Assembly: GCF_014646055.1 (NCBI RefSeq)
Contig: NZ_BMMS01000037.1
Location: 1 to 63,077, forward strand
DNA length: 63,077 nt
Direction of reading: 5' to 3'
Source: Wenjunlia tyrosinilytica
GTDB taxonomy: Bacteria; Actinomycetota; Actinomycetes; Streptomycetales; Streptomycetaceae
Of the stretch, positions 49,897 to 57,385 are shown piece after piece. The first letter of the stretch is position 1. Every line of letters starts with the position of its first letter. The notes under the pieces were generated by a model, which saw only the letters and a list, made by a program, of their open reading frames with translations, was not told the origin of the DNA and made no database searches. The position numbers were made by a program, and so were the translations under genes.

Positions 49897-50223
49897 TCAG
49901 TAGAGCTGGATGCGGGTGAGGACGATGTGCCGCGGGTCGGCGTCGGCGACGATGACGTACTCGGCGATACCGAGCGAGCCATCGGCGCCGAGCGGCATGC
50001 GCCGCTGCTGGGGCCACTTCGCCGATGCGGTGCTGCCCGGCACCTCGCCGCGGGTCTGGTTGATCACGACCGTAGCGGCCACGATCGCGCCGAACACCTC
50101 CCCGGGCAGGGCCTTGTCCATGAGGAGTTCGGCGACCTCCTTCGACAGCACGCACGGCAGGCCCTGCGGGTCCTCGTCGTACGGCTCACTCAACGGGCAG
50201 GCCCGCCTCACGGCGGCGACCAA
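49897..50223 (-). CDS. Hypothetical protein, possible toxin-like partner
   Basis: Up to 108 aa. The start is uncertain: TTG 50223, GTG 50211 and TTG 50190 (overlapping the upstream stop) are all possible. The core VLSKEVAELLMDKALPGEVFGAIVAATVVI, then QQRRMPLGADGSLGIAEYVIVADADPRHIVLTRIQLY, ends in two strands like small RelE-type proteins, but no catalytic residues can be assigned. It is the last of three overlapping genes, which suggests a toxin-antitoxin-type unit; this remains a guess. Confidence 0.5.
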   Translation of the reverse strand: MVAAVRRACPLSEPYDEDPQGLPCVLSKEVAELLMDKALPGEVFGAIVAATVVINQTRGEVPGSTASAKWPQQRRMPLGADGSLGIAEYVIVADADPRHIVLTRIQLY

Positions 50224-50476
50224 CGAGGTCGGCGGCCGCGGTCGTCGGCAGCGTCCCGTCCAGCGCGGCCGCAGTGAGCCGGTCGCCGGACGGATCCGTG
50301 TCGAGCATCGCCTCGCACCACCAGCGCCGAAGGACGCCTTCGGCCTCCTCGGGGGCTGCGGCCAGCAGCTCGCGGTAGAACTCCATACGGCGCTCGCCGG
50401 ACAGCGCGGTCGCGATGCCTTCGGCGTTGCGCGGCACCCGCTCCGGCCCGTGCGGGTGAATCGGCTCTGCGGTCAT
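50186..50476 (-). CDS. Small helical protein, possible antitoxin
   Basis: A 96-aa protein from ATG 50476, with a GAAAGGGG site and an overlap (ATGA) with the upstream gene. Helical core RNAEGIATALSGERRMEFYRELLAAAPEEAEGVLRRWWCEAMLDTDP. Many small Streptomyces antitoxin-like proteins look like this, but no firm family match. It overlaps the downstream partner. Confidence 0.55.
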   Translation of the reverse strand: MTAEPIHPHGPERVPRNAEGIATALSGERRMEFYRELLAAAPEEAEGVLRRWWCEAMLDTDPSGDRLTAAALDGTLPTTAAADLVGRRREAGLPVE

Positions 50477-50829
50477 CGCGTGGTGCCCCTTTCCGTCTGC
50501 TCTGAGTCTGCCCGCTCCCGGCGACCGCCGTCGACCGGCTGCACGGGAACGGTCCCGGACCGCTTCGCCTGCCACTCGGCGCGGGTGGCGGTCTCGGCGG
50601 CCGCGGCCACGTCGGCTAGTTCGCCGGCCAACCGGTAGATGCCGCCCGCAGCGGGGCTGCCGAGGGAGGCCACGGCCAGCACCTCGCGCACACCGGAGAG
50701 CGCGTCGAAGATGCTGAACGTGCCCGCACGTCGGCTGCGATCATGCCGGATTCCCCTTTCCGCATGTAGGTTCTCGGCGCTCGTGTCGGATGCCGCCTTC
50801 ATGACCTGCGGCTTCGTCCGCAGTCTCAC
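50473..50829 (-). CDS. Hypothetical protein with possible N-terminal frameshift
   Basis: Coding signal is clear from about 50755 downward (GTFSIFDALSGVREVLAVASLG ... AAETATRAEWQAKRSGTVPVQP). In this frame the only starts (GTG 50829, ATG 50802) lack a ribosome binding site. One frame over, an ATG with a perfect GGAAAGGGG site (MIAADVRA...) stops after 42 codons. A single-base change near 50730 would join the two into a natural protein. Overlaps the next gene by 4 bp (ATGA). Confidence 0.5.
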   Translation of the reverse strand: MRLRTKPQVMKAASDTSAENLHAERGIRHDRSRRAGTFSIFDALSGVREVLAVASLGSPAAGGIYRLAGELADVAAAAETATRAEWQAKRSGTVPVQPVDGGRRERADSEQTERGTTR

Positions 50830-50980
50830 GACGTGTCGGACGCTGGAGTCTCACGCCCATGTCGTTTTCTCGACGGTCCGCCTCGGGCAGCTCGGTCCGT
50901 CGGTCCTCCGACCTGGGCGGTCTCACGGCCGGTGTCGTATCCGACATCGATCCGACATCAGCCGTGAGATTCCGACACGG
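50823..50980. repeat. Iteron-like array of TCTCACG...TGTCG motifs
   Basis: Four copies: 50823-50840, 50848-50864, 50920-50937, and inverted at 50953-50970. Each combines TCTCACG and TGTCG 3-5 bp apart, and extra CCGACAT/CCGACAC half-sites lie between. The array lies between the dnaB-like gene and the small-gene operon, overlapping the latter's promoter region. It is either a replication-origin iteron set or an operator. Confidence 0.5.
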
Positions 50981-51003
50981 GATTTTTGAGATCCCACAGC
51001 AGG

Positions 51004-52401
51004 TCAGAAGCCTGAACCGAGGTTGCGAGCGCGGGCATAGTGGCCCTGGAAGGCGACGGTGACGGTACCCGTCGGCCCCTGCCGGTTCTTACCGATGATC
51101 AGATCCATTTCGCCCGCCCGCTCGTGCTCCTTGTCGTACGCGTCGGGCCGGTGCAGCAGAATCACGGCGTTGGCGTCGGCCTCGATCGACCCGGACTCGC
51201 GAAGATCGGCCATCATCGGCTTCTTGTCCTCGCGCTTCTCGACCTCCCTGTTGAGCTGGGCCGCGGCGATGACGATGATCCCGAACTCCCCGGCCAGCTC
51301 CTTGAGCCCGCGGCTGATCTCGTCCACCTCGCCCGTGCGGTTCTGTCCGCGCTTTCCGGAAGCCTTCATGATCTGGAGGTAGTCCACCACCAGCACAGCC
51401 GGGAGCTTGCCCTGGGCCTGGAGCCAGCGCAGCCGCGAACGCAGCTGCACGGTCGTGGCCGCCGGGCCGTCGTCCACGACCAGCGGCGCCCCGCCGATAC
51501 GCAGGGCCGCGTCGTGGATGCGCCGCCTGTCGTCGTTCATGTAGTGGCGGTCCTTGATCCGGTTCAGCGGCACGCGGGCCTCGGCCGCCATCAGCCGCTC
51601 CATCAGCTGCGGGCGGCTCATCTCCATGGACGACACCATGACGGTGATGCGGTGCTCGATGGACACGCACCGGGCGATGTCGAGCAGGACCACACTCTTG
51701 CCGATCGCCGGACGGGCGGCCACCACGACCAGGTCGCCGGGCTCCATCGGGAGCATGGCCCTCAAGTCGTCGTACGGCAGCGGCAGGCGGCTGGGCGGCG
51801 GCGCGTCCATGCTGACGAGGTAGTCCTCCAGCATGTCGTCCACCCACTGCACACGCTCCTGCCCGCCCCCGGCGCCGAGCTGGACCGCCGACTGCATCTC
51901 GGCCTGCGCCGCGCCGACGACGTCGGCGACCTCGCCCTCGGCCGCGTAGCTCATCTGCACGATCCGGGTGCCCGCCTCGATCAGGCGCCGCAGCTTGTAC
52001 CGCTCGACCACGATCTCGGCGTAGTACGCGGCATTCGCCGCCGTCGGCACCGCCTGCACCAGGGTGTGCAGGTAGGAGGCGCCGCCGATGCGCTCGATGT
52101 CGCCGGACTTCGTCAGGTACGACGCGACCGTGATCGGGTCGACCGGCTGACCCTTGCCGTACATGTCCATGATCGCGTCATGGATGGTGCCGTGCGCCGG
52201 GCGGTAGTACGCCTCGTTCGTCACCCCGGCCTCGTTGACGTCCCCGATCGCGTCCTTCGACAGCAGCATGCCGCCGAGCACGCACTGTTCGCTCTCCACG
52301 TCGTTCGGCGGGACGCGCTCGAAGGGGACGGTGTCCGGCGCCTCATCGAACAGCGAGCCGCCGCCGTCCTCCATGCCGTCGTGCTGAGTGGGTACGCTCA
52401 T
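51004..52401 (-). CDS. dnaB: DnaB-like replicative helicase
   Basis: A 465-aa protein from ATG 52401 with an AGAAGGG site. The N-terminal DnaB domain (PPNDVESEQCVLGGMLLSKDAI, HGTIHDAIMDMYGKGQPVD) precedes the RecA-like motor: Walker A VVAARPAIGKSV, Walker B VLVVDYLQIM, AAAQLNREVEKREDKKP and DLRESGSIEADANAVILLHRPD. Full length for the family. It unwinds DNA at the plasmid fork and probably works with the prim-pol at 20-21 kb and the Rep-like protein upstream. Confidence 0.93.
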   Translation of the reverse strand: MSVPTQHDGMEDGGGSLFDEAPDTVPFERVPPNDVESEQCVLGGMLLSKDAIGDVNEAGVTNEAYYRPAHGTIHDAIMDMYGKGQPVDPITVASYLTKSGDIERIGGASYLHTLVQAVPTAANAAYYAEIVVERYKLRRLIEAGTRIVQMSYAAEGEVADVVGAAQAEMQSAVQLGAGGGQERVQWVDDMLEDYLVSMDAPPPSRLPLPYDDLRAMLPMEPGDLVVVAARPAIGKSVVLLDIARCVSIEHRITVMVSSMEMSRPQLMERLMAAEARVPLNRIKDRHYMNDDRRRIHDAALRIGGAPLVVDDGPAATTVQLRSRLRWLQAQGKLPAVLVVDYLQIMKASGKRGQNRTGEVDEISRGLKELAGEFGIIVIAAAQLNREVEKREDKKPMMADLRESGSIEADANAVILLHRPDAYDKEHERAGEMDLIIGKNRQGPTGTVTVAFQGHYARARNLGSGF

Positions 52402-52488
52402 GGGTGAATCCCTTCTTGAACTGGGTGATTCGAGCGGCGGCAGGGGCCTTTCCACGGGCTCCCCTGCCGCCGTTGTGCTGCGGAGGGT

Positions 52489-53781
52489 CTAGGCCAGCAC
52501 CGACTTCTTGGCGTTGCCGGGGTGGCTCGGGTGGCACTCGCACCGGACCAGGCGGCCGTCGTCGTCCTCGCGCATCCGCTGGCCGGGCTGGCGGGGCTCG
52601 ATGCCGTCGTTGCACTTGCCGCACCAGTCGGGCAGCGCGCGGCGCTGGCCGGGCACCGCGGTCTTCGGCAGGACGAACCGCTCCAGGTGACGGGGCAGCG
52701 AGTACCAGTTGCCCCGACTGCCCATGTCGGCGGCCGCGGCGATCAGGTGGTCGACGTCGATGCCGTCGGCGAGCAGCGCAGCCGCGTCGCGGACCATCGC
52801 GGTCCGCCCACGGGCCGGAACACCGTGCCCGTGCTTCTGGCGGGACTCGATCCAGGCCTCCGCCACCCGCACGTCGTCGTGGGTGTCCGACTCCTCGGCG
52901 GCAGCCGAGGGGGTGATGTCGTTCTCCGGCGAAGCCGAAGTCTCCTCTCCTCGTCCCGTCCCGGACTTGGCTGTGACGGTGGGGTCCGTTGGGGCACCCG
53001 GGTCACCAGAGAGAGAGGCTTCTTTGAGAGAGCTTCTTAGAGGGTGATCGTTTTCGCTGGTCAGCGGGAGATCCGTTCCGGAATTCTGGGCTGGCGTTCC
53101 AGTTTTTTGGAAGGGCGATCCAGTTTTCTGGAATGAAGGGGCCTCGGAGGCCTCGACCTGCGGTGTTCCAGTTTTCTGGAACGGCTCGCCGTTGGCGTCG
53201 ACCAGCCGCACTCTGGCCCGGATCTGCCCGTTGGCCGTGGTCTCGATCTCGGTGATGTGGGTGGGCGGCGCCGGCGGGTTCTCCCGCCAGTCCGGCCGGT
53301 AGGCGTCCAACTTGTCCCACGCGTTGCGCCACCCGGTGTGTTCGGCGTCGGGGGGCAGGTCGTTGACGATGAAGCCGCGGGAGATGCCTTTGGCGGCCCG
53401 CGCCTTGCCCTTGAGCTGGCTGATGCCCTCCAGCTCCAGCACGTCCTTCGGTACGACCAGGTTGAGTTCTTCCAGCGTCGCCAGGACCTCGTACATGGTC
53501 GAGATGCTGGTGGGCTTGTCCTTCGGGCCGGGCAGCAGCCAGCAAAGCTGGTCGATCGTCATACGCCGCATGCCGTTCCACGACTGGCGGGAGGCCTCGG
53601 CGATCATCGACCGCAGCAGGCTGTAGAGCCGGTACGCGGTGTGCGTCATGCCCGGCATGAGCATCAGGTAGTCGCGGACCTGCGTGTACGACCAGTAGTC
53701 GGTAATGGTGCCGGAGAACTCGAACAGCTCGTCGCCGTCCGTTGGCGCGGCGGCGGCCAAGGCCCTCTGTGGGCGCTTCAC
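52489..53781 (-). CDS. Rep-like / helix-turn-helix plasmid replication protein
   Basis: 430 aa from GTG 53781, preceded by GAGGCGG. An N-terminal winged-HTH region (YTQVRDYLMLMPGMTHTAYRLYSLLRSMI, MTIDQLCWLLPGPKDKPTSISTMYEVLATLEELNLV) resembles plasmid replication and primosome loaders. A linker has three close FQKTG repeats, a late helical part, and a zinc ribbon CGKCNDGIEP...CECHPSHP at the C-terminus. It is directly upstream of dnaB, 87 bp apart, same strand. Initiator or helicase-loader function is inferred from layout. Confidence 0.75.
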   Translation of the reverse strand: MKRPQRALAAAAPTDGDELFEFSGTITDYWSYTQVRDYLMLMPGMTHTAYRLYSLLRSMIAEASRQSWNGMRRMTIDQLCWLLPGPKDKPTSISTMYEVLATLEELNLVVPKDVLELEGISQLKGKARAAKGISRGFIVNDLPPDAEHTGWRNAWDKLDAYRPDWRENPPAPPTHITEIETTANGQIRARVRLVDANGEPFQKTGTPQVEASEAPSFQKTGSPFQKTGTPAQNSGTDLPLTSENDHPLRSSLKEASLSGDPGAPTDPTVTAKSGTGRGEETSASPENDITPSAAAEESDTHDDVRVAEAWIESRQKHGHGVPARGRTAMVRDAAALLADGIDVDHLIAAAADMGSRGNWYSLPRHLERFVLPKTAVPGQRRALPDWCGKCNDGIEPRQPGQRMREDDDGRLVRCECHPSHPGNAKKSVLA

Positions 53782-54451
53782 GGAGTCACCGCCTCGGCGG
53801 TGGAGACCGCGGCGGACGCGACCGAACGGGTCGGCGTAACAACGCTGCGTGTCGTCAGGTGGATCTGGAACATTGGTTGGGCTCTCCCCTGGAGGTTTGG
53901 GGAGTCGCAGACCGGCAAGTGACGGAAAAGAGACGGTGACCTGGAGCACGCTGCTGCGTGCAAGCCATTCCTCGCTCTATCCTGTGAGTGGTGACCTCGG
54001 GCCCCTGGCAGGGCTCAGGCCCCGGCGTCATCGCCGACCTACGACTCAAGCTGTGGAGGCGGGAGTCGATCTGGGTGGCCGTCCTGCTGGCAAACAGGGC
54101 GGCCATCGGCGTTTCACGGGGCTCGCGCCAGCCGGAGCGAGGCGAGGACATGACCGCCGGTGGTCGTGCTGCGGATGACTGGCCATCCTGCGATCTTGTA
54201 CCCCTGGCGCCGGAGCCCTGAACGCATTTTCGAGCTGCGAGCGTTGCGCCGTTGCGGCGAAGGCGGGTGCTGAGTTCGATTCATCGTGGTGCCTTCCTGG
54301 TTCCGTTGGTTTCACCGCGGTTGCGGCTACTCGGATCAGTGCGGCGCCGACCACCACAATCGGCTGCCACTCTGCGCAGTGCCTCCCGGTGTACTCGGGA
54401 GGGGAGCCCTGCGTCTCGCGCATTGTCCTCCCCCGAGGGCCCACTGTGTGG
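53782..54451. other. Gene-free 670-bp region upstream of the Rep-like gene
   Basis: No reading frame here has convincing codon use. A hairpin GCACGC-TGCT-GCGTGC lies at 53946-53961 and the region is lower in GC in places. As it precedes the Rep-like and dnaB genes, it is a candidate for their promoter and possibly the replication origin. Confidence 0.35.
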
Positions 54452-55018
54452 TCAGCCTGCCAAACCCGGTGTGTCGACGGTGCACAGGGGTGCGTCGGGG
54501 TGCACAACGAGCGACGAAGGACGCTGGGCCATCCAGCCCGAAAGGCGATGGGACGGCGCCTCGGTCCGCACGTGCTCGAACCCTTCGTTCAGGTAGTAGC
54601 CCTGCAACTTGGAGTTGTCACGCCAGACGTCCAACCGAAGCCATGGGAGCCCTCGGTCACGCGCGACTCCTCCAGCCCAGTCGAGCAGTCGGCCCCCGAG
54701 TTGCTGGCCAGCCGCCGAGCGAGCCGTGATGAGCTTCGCGACGTAGACCGCCGACTCGGGGTCGTCAGCCCGCGTCCAGAAGTCCGCATCGGGACGCGCC
54801 AGGGTGATGGTCCCCAGCAACTCTCCGCTCGCATCGGGGACCACCCAGGTGCGCCCCTCGGCGATGTCGACCTGCCATTTGGCCAGGGCGCGATCTCGGA
54901 AGCCGGGCGAACGCCACTGGTCGATGCCCGCGTTGGCAAGCCACTCCTCGGCTTCGATCCGCAGCTTCATGAGGGCGTTGGAGTCGTCCAGGGAAGCCGG
55001 GCGGATGAGCTGTGACAA
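54452..55018 (-). CDS. GNAT-family N-acetyltransferase
   Basis: A 188-aa protein. The GNAT fold is visible as IRPASLDDSNALMKLRIEAEEWL, LLGTITLARPDADFW, YVAKLITARSAAGQQLGGRLLDWA (acetyl-CoA pyrophosphate loop) and LPWLRLDVWRDNSKLQGYYLNEGFEHVR. Such enzymes acetylate small molecules or protein N-termini; the substrate is unknown. It follows the GntR-type gene by 3 bp and is likely in the same transcript. Confidence 0.88.
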   Translation of the reverse strand: MSQLIRPASLDDSNALMKLRIEAEEWLANAGIDQWRSPGFRDRALAKWQVDIAEGRTWVVPDASGELLGTITLARPDADFWTRADDPESAVYVAKLITARSAAGQQLGGRLLDWAGGVARDRGLPWLRLDVWRDNSKLQGYYLNEGFEHVRTEAPSHRLSGWMAQRPSSLVVHPDAPLCTVDTPGLAG

Positions 55019-55021
55019 GGG

Positions 55022-55801
55022 TCAGTCCTCGATCTCATAGACGAGCGTGTTGAGGTCACCGGGGGCGATGGTGACCATGCAGCGGACGGCCGTTCCAGCC
55101 GAGTTGTAGCCAACTCGGACGTGCCGCAGGACGGGGACAGTGCTGCCGGTCGGTAGCCCGAGGCGTACGGCCTGGTCGGCAGTCAGAGTCCACGCGCGCA
55201 GCTTGTCTACCTTGCGCGTCTGGGCGTACCGCTTGTCCTTGATGTTCGCGAGAATGCCGCCCGGCATGGTGACGTCCTCTTCGTCCATGAGTGGCGTATC
55301 GAACGCGACCTCGGTAGGAAACCAACTGTCAGCGAGCTGAAACGGCTCGCCATCGACGCGGCGGGTTCGCCGGCGGGCGACGACGAAGGTTCCACGCTCC
55401 ACGCCGAGCTCCCTCGCAATGTCCGCTGGTGCGCGCTCCACGCTGACCGTGGGGGCGTCCTGGCTGGGCACCCGGCCGAGTTCGAGGATCGCGGCCTTCC
55501 AGTCGTCTATGCCGTTCTCGACGTCATCGCGACGGTTGCCGTGCTCGAACCGGTGCATGGCGAACTCGATCGGCTCGACCCGCCGAACGAAGACGCCCTT
55601 CCCTTGCTGGCTGGTGACGCGCCCTTCGGCACGGAGGATTCCGACGGCTTGCCGAAGAGTCTCGGCGCTCGTCTCGAATTCCGCGACCAGGACGCGAGTT
55701 GGCGGTAGCTGGCGCTCAATCGCGCCGTTGTCGATGCGCGCACGCAGGACAGCGGCGATGTCTTTCGCCCCCATCCGCTTCTTTGGCTGGCGGGTTGTCA
55801 T
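55022..55801 (-). CDS. GntR-family (UTRA) repressor, KorA/TraR-like
   Basis: A 259-aa protein from ATG 55801. The N-terminal winged HTH (AKDIAAVLRARIDNGAIERQLPPTRVLVAEF, SAETLRQAVGILRAEGRVTSQQGKGVFV) and a C-terminal UTRA domain (VARRRTRRVDGEPFQLADSWFP ... VLRHVRVGYNSAGTAVRCMVTIAPGD) are complete. In Streptomyces plasmids GntR proteins such as KorSA control transfer and spread genes. Three CTRGKGAAG motifs lie in the divergent region upstream, one inside a likely promoter of the spread operon, fitting that role. Confidence 0.9.
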   Translation of the reverse strand: MTTRQPKKRMGAKDIAAVLRARIDNGAIERQLPPTRVLVAEFETSAETLRQAVGILRAEGRVTSQQGKGVFVRRVEPIEFAMHRFEHGNRRDDVENGIDDWKAAILELGRVPSQDAPTVSVERAPADIARELGVERGTFVVARRRTRRVDGEPFQLADSWFPTEVAFDTPLMDEEDVTMPGGILANIKDKRYAQTRKVDKLRAWTLTADQAVRLGLPTGSTVPVLRHVRVGYNSAGTAVRCMVTIAPGDLNTLVYEIED

Positions 55802-55824
55802 GCGGAACAGAGTACCCAGCTTGT

Positions 55825-55998
55825 CTAGTGAAGCTAGCCCGGGATGGAACTTCTTTGATGTCGACTCCATTTCCGCAGGTAGGAGTTGCTTTCCAAGTTG
55901 CAGTGACACGCCGTCAGAGGCCCTTTGGGTTTTGGTTGTTGACGGCTTGCCTGGTGAAGGCTTACGGTCTTCCCATCTTCCCCAGTTAACTAGGGAAG
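55825..55998. promoter_or_regulatory. GntR operator candidates and spread-operon promoter
   Basis: CTAGTGAAG (55825-55833), CTGGTGAAG (55951-55959) and CTAGGGAAG (55990-55998) are three similar motifs. The middle one lies in the 17-bp spacer of a plausible plus-strand promoter, TTGACG (55939-55944) and TTACGG (55962-55967). Repression by the divergent GntR protein would block it. Confidence 0.55.
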
Positions 55999-56021
55999 TG
56001 GTCGGAAAGGGTGTGCTCGTC

Positions 56022-56099
56022 ATGCCTGTTGACCTGCGTGAACTGCTTGAAGCACACCGCCAGAGCTGGTCTGACCAGCACGGGACCACCGTCGGATGA
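56022..56099 (+). CDS. Possible 25-aa leader peptide
   Basis: MPVDLRELLEAHRQSWSDQHGTTVG; a GTG three codons upstream (56013) has GGAAAGG directly ahead and may be the start. It is the first reading frame after the putative promoter. Codon use is acceptable, but the frame is too short to be sure. It could be a leader peptide or a genuine small protein. Confidence 0.4.
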   Translation: MPVDLRELLEAHRQSWSDQHGTTVG

Positions 56100-56219
56100 C
56101 GGCAGGCCGGGGCGGGAGTGAACGTCACTTGAGAACTCAACAGCGTGCCAAAAGATGAGTAATTGGGCCGGATGGCCGCCGGGCGCTCTCCACACGAGGG
56201 CTGCCCGGCGGCACTCCAA

Positions 56220-56294
56220 AGGCAGAGGTCATGAGGGGCGTGCCCGACTGGTTCGGGCTCTCCGGAGACAGGGGTTCGAGTCCCCGCTCGCCTA
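56220..56294 (+). other. tRNA-like sequence (degenerate)
   Basis: 75 nt. AGGC-A-GAG at the 5' end can pair with CTCGCCT at the 3' end, with one bulged A. GCCCG-ACTGGTT-CGGGC forms an anticodon-arm-like hairpin with a 7-nt loop, and GGGGTTCGAGTCCCC is a perfect T-arm with a B-box. The D-arm is not recognisable and position 33 is not U, so this is not a functional canonical tRNA. It may be a tRNA-derived att-site scar or a tRNA-like leader of the next operon. Confidence 0.45.
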
Positions 56295-56318
56295 CCGCGC
56301 CGTCCCCCGTACGGCGCG

Positions 56319-56358
56319 ACCCCCGACACGGCGTTGCAGCGCCTGATGTGTCGGGGGT
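56319..56358. terminator. Hairpin upstream of the 56391 gene (terminator or attenuator)
   Basis: ACCCCCGACAC (56319-56329) pairs perfectly with 56348-56358. Since it precedes the next ribosome binding site by about 15 bp, it may act as an attenuator for the spread operon. Confidence 0.5.
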
Positions 56359-56390
56359 CCACGGATCTACCAGCAAAGGAACCGATCCGC

Positions 56391-56810
56391 ATGACCATCA
56401 TCGCAGTTACCACCGCCGCCCCGATCCGCCCCCAGGCCGTGTCCGATGGTGTCGAGGACGTGGTCCAGGAGGCGTGGAGCGTGTTCGGTGAGGTCCAGGA
56501 CCTCGTGAAGTTCGGCATCGAGGTTGAGGTGACCATCCGCCCCGGCGAGATCCTTGCCGACCTGGTCGTCCGCAAGGAGGCCGCGCACCTGCTCCCGGCC
56601 CTGGTCAAGGAGCTGGAGAACAGCGGGATCAGCCGGACCAAGAACGGCTTCCGGGTCGCCGGAACGATGTGCCAGGGCAACGTCAGCCTGCGCATCATCG
56701 TCGACAGCTCGCAGATCACCGTCGAGCAGATCGAGGCCCTGGTCGCTGCGGCCGACGTCGACTTCGACGCGTACGCCGGCGGCGACGACCGCACGGAGTG
56801 GGCCGCATGA
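56391..56810 (+). CDS. Hypothetical plasmid protein, first of spread operon
   Basis: A 139-aa acidic protein with an AAAGGA site. Predicted mixed alpha/beta: VQEAWSVFGEVQDLVKFGIEVEVTIRPGEILADLVVRKEAAHLLPALVKELE, then GTMCQGNVSLRIIVDSSQITVEQIEALVAAADVDF. No family recognised. It overlaps the following gene (ATGA) and heads a run of plus-strand genes with spd-like features. Confidence 0.65.
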   Translation: MTIIAVTTAAPIRPQAVSDGVEDVVQEAWSVFGEVQDLVKFGIEVEVTIRPGEILADLVVRKEAAHLLPALVKELENSGISRTKNGFRVAGTMCQGNVSLRIIVDSSQITVEQIEALVAAADVDFDAYAGGDDRTEWAA

Positions 56811-56932
56811 GCGCCGAGTCTGCCGCCCAGGCCGCCGAGGCGGCCCGCAAGGCGGAGGAAGCCCGACAGCAGGCACAGGCCGAATTGCAGCGCCACGGAC
56901 AGGCGATGTCCGGAATCGGAGGACGACGGTGA
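56807..56932 (+). CDS. 41-aa helical small protein
   Basis: MSAESAAQAAEAARKAEEARQ... is a single amphipathic alpha-helix rich in Ala/Glu/Gln with a basic end. Its ATG and its stop both overlap neighbouring genes (ATGA and GTGA), which supports translation. Possibly an assembly partner of the neighbouring membrane-associated protein. Confidence 0.55.
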   Translation: MSAESAAQAAEAARKAEEARQQAQAELQRHGQAMSGIGGRR

Positions 56933-57327
56933 CTCTCCCCCTGCTCACCCGGCCGAAGAAGAAGACGGCCGTCGAGAACTTCCACAACCAGCACGGACCG
57001 ATGGACGGCTGGTCCGGTGACGACTTCGAGCACCTGCTGGACCTGCTCGTCGTCGTGAACGCCCCCGGCCCGCTGGCCCGGTTCCGCCTGCGGCTGGCGC
57101 TGCTGGCGTGGACCGCGGCGACGATGCCGGTCTACGCCCTCGCCGAGCTGCTGTGGTCGGCGCAGGAACGGGTCTCGGAGCGCCTGAACGTGGCCATGGA
57201 CAAGCTGGACGACCGGTGCTCGAAGGTCGAGTCCGCGTGCAAGCGGGCCGGTGACTACGCGCTGGTCGAGTATGTCGGCCGGGTCTTCGACTCGGTCTCT
57301 CACGCGGCCAACGTCGCGCGGGGCTGA
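56929..57327 (+). CDS. Hypothetical protein of the spread operon with a hydrophobic helix
   Basis: A 132-aa protein from GTG 56929 after GGAGG. A central hydrophobic helix (LARFRLRLALLAWTAATMPVYALAELL) could be membrane-associated; the rest is helical and charged (SERLNVAMDKLDDRCSKVESACKRAG). Function unknown; translationally coupled to the 41-aa gene. Confidence 0.65.
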   Translation: MTLPLLTRPKKKTAVENFHNQHGPMDGWSGDDFEHLLDLLVVVNAPGPLARFRLRLALLAWTAATMPVYALAELLWSAQERVSERLNVAMDKLDDRCSKVESACKRAGDYALVEYVGRVFDSVSHAANVARG

Positions 57328-57385
57328 CGGACCGAACACCGAGGTGGCCGCCGAGAGGCGGCCACCTGCATGAGAGGAGGCCGGT

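Noticed and set aside
51760-51830. Beta-clamp motif in the DnaB-like helicase and Rep-like protein
   Set aside because: GGSLF near the DnaB N-terminus lacks the glutamine, and no QLxLF-like peptide was found in the Rep-like protein.
55022-56896. Open frame of 624 codons reading through the GntR gene to 56896 on the minus strand
   Set aside because: Only 55022-55801 has family-like sequence. The upstream part crosses the GntR operator region, the tRNA-like sequence and plus-strand genes.
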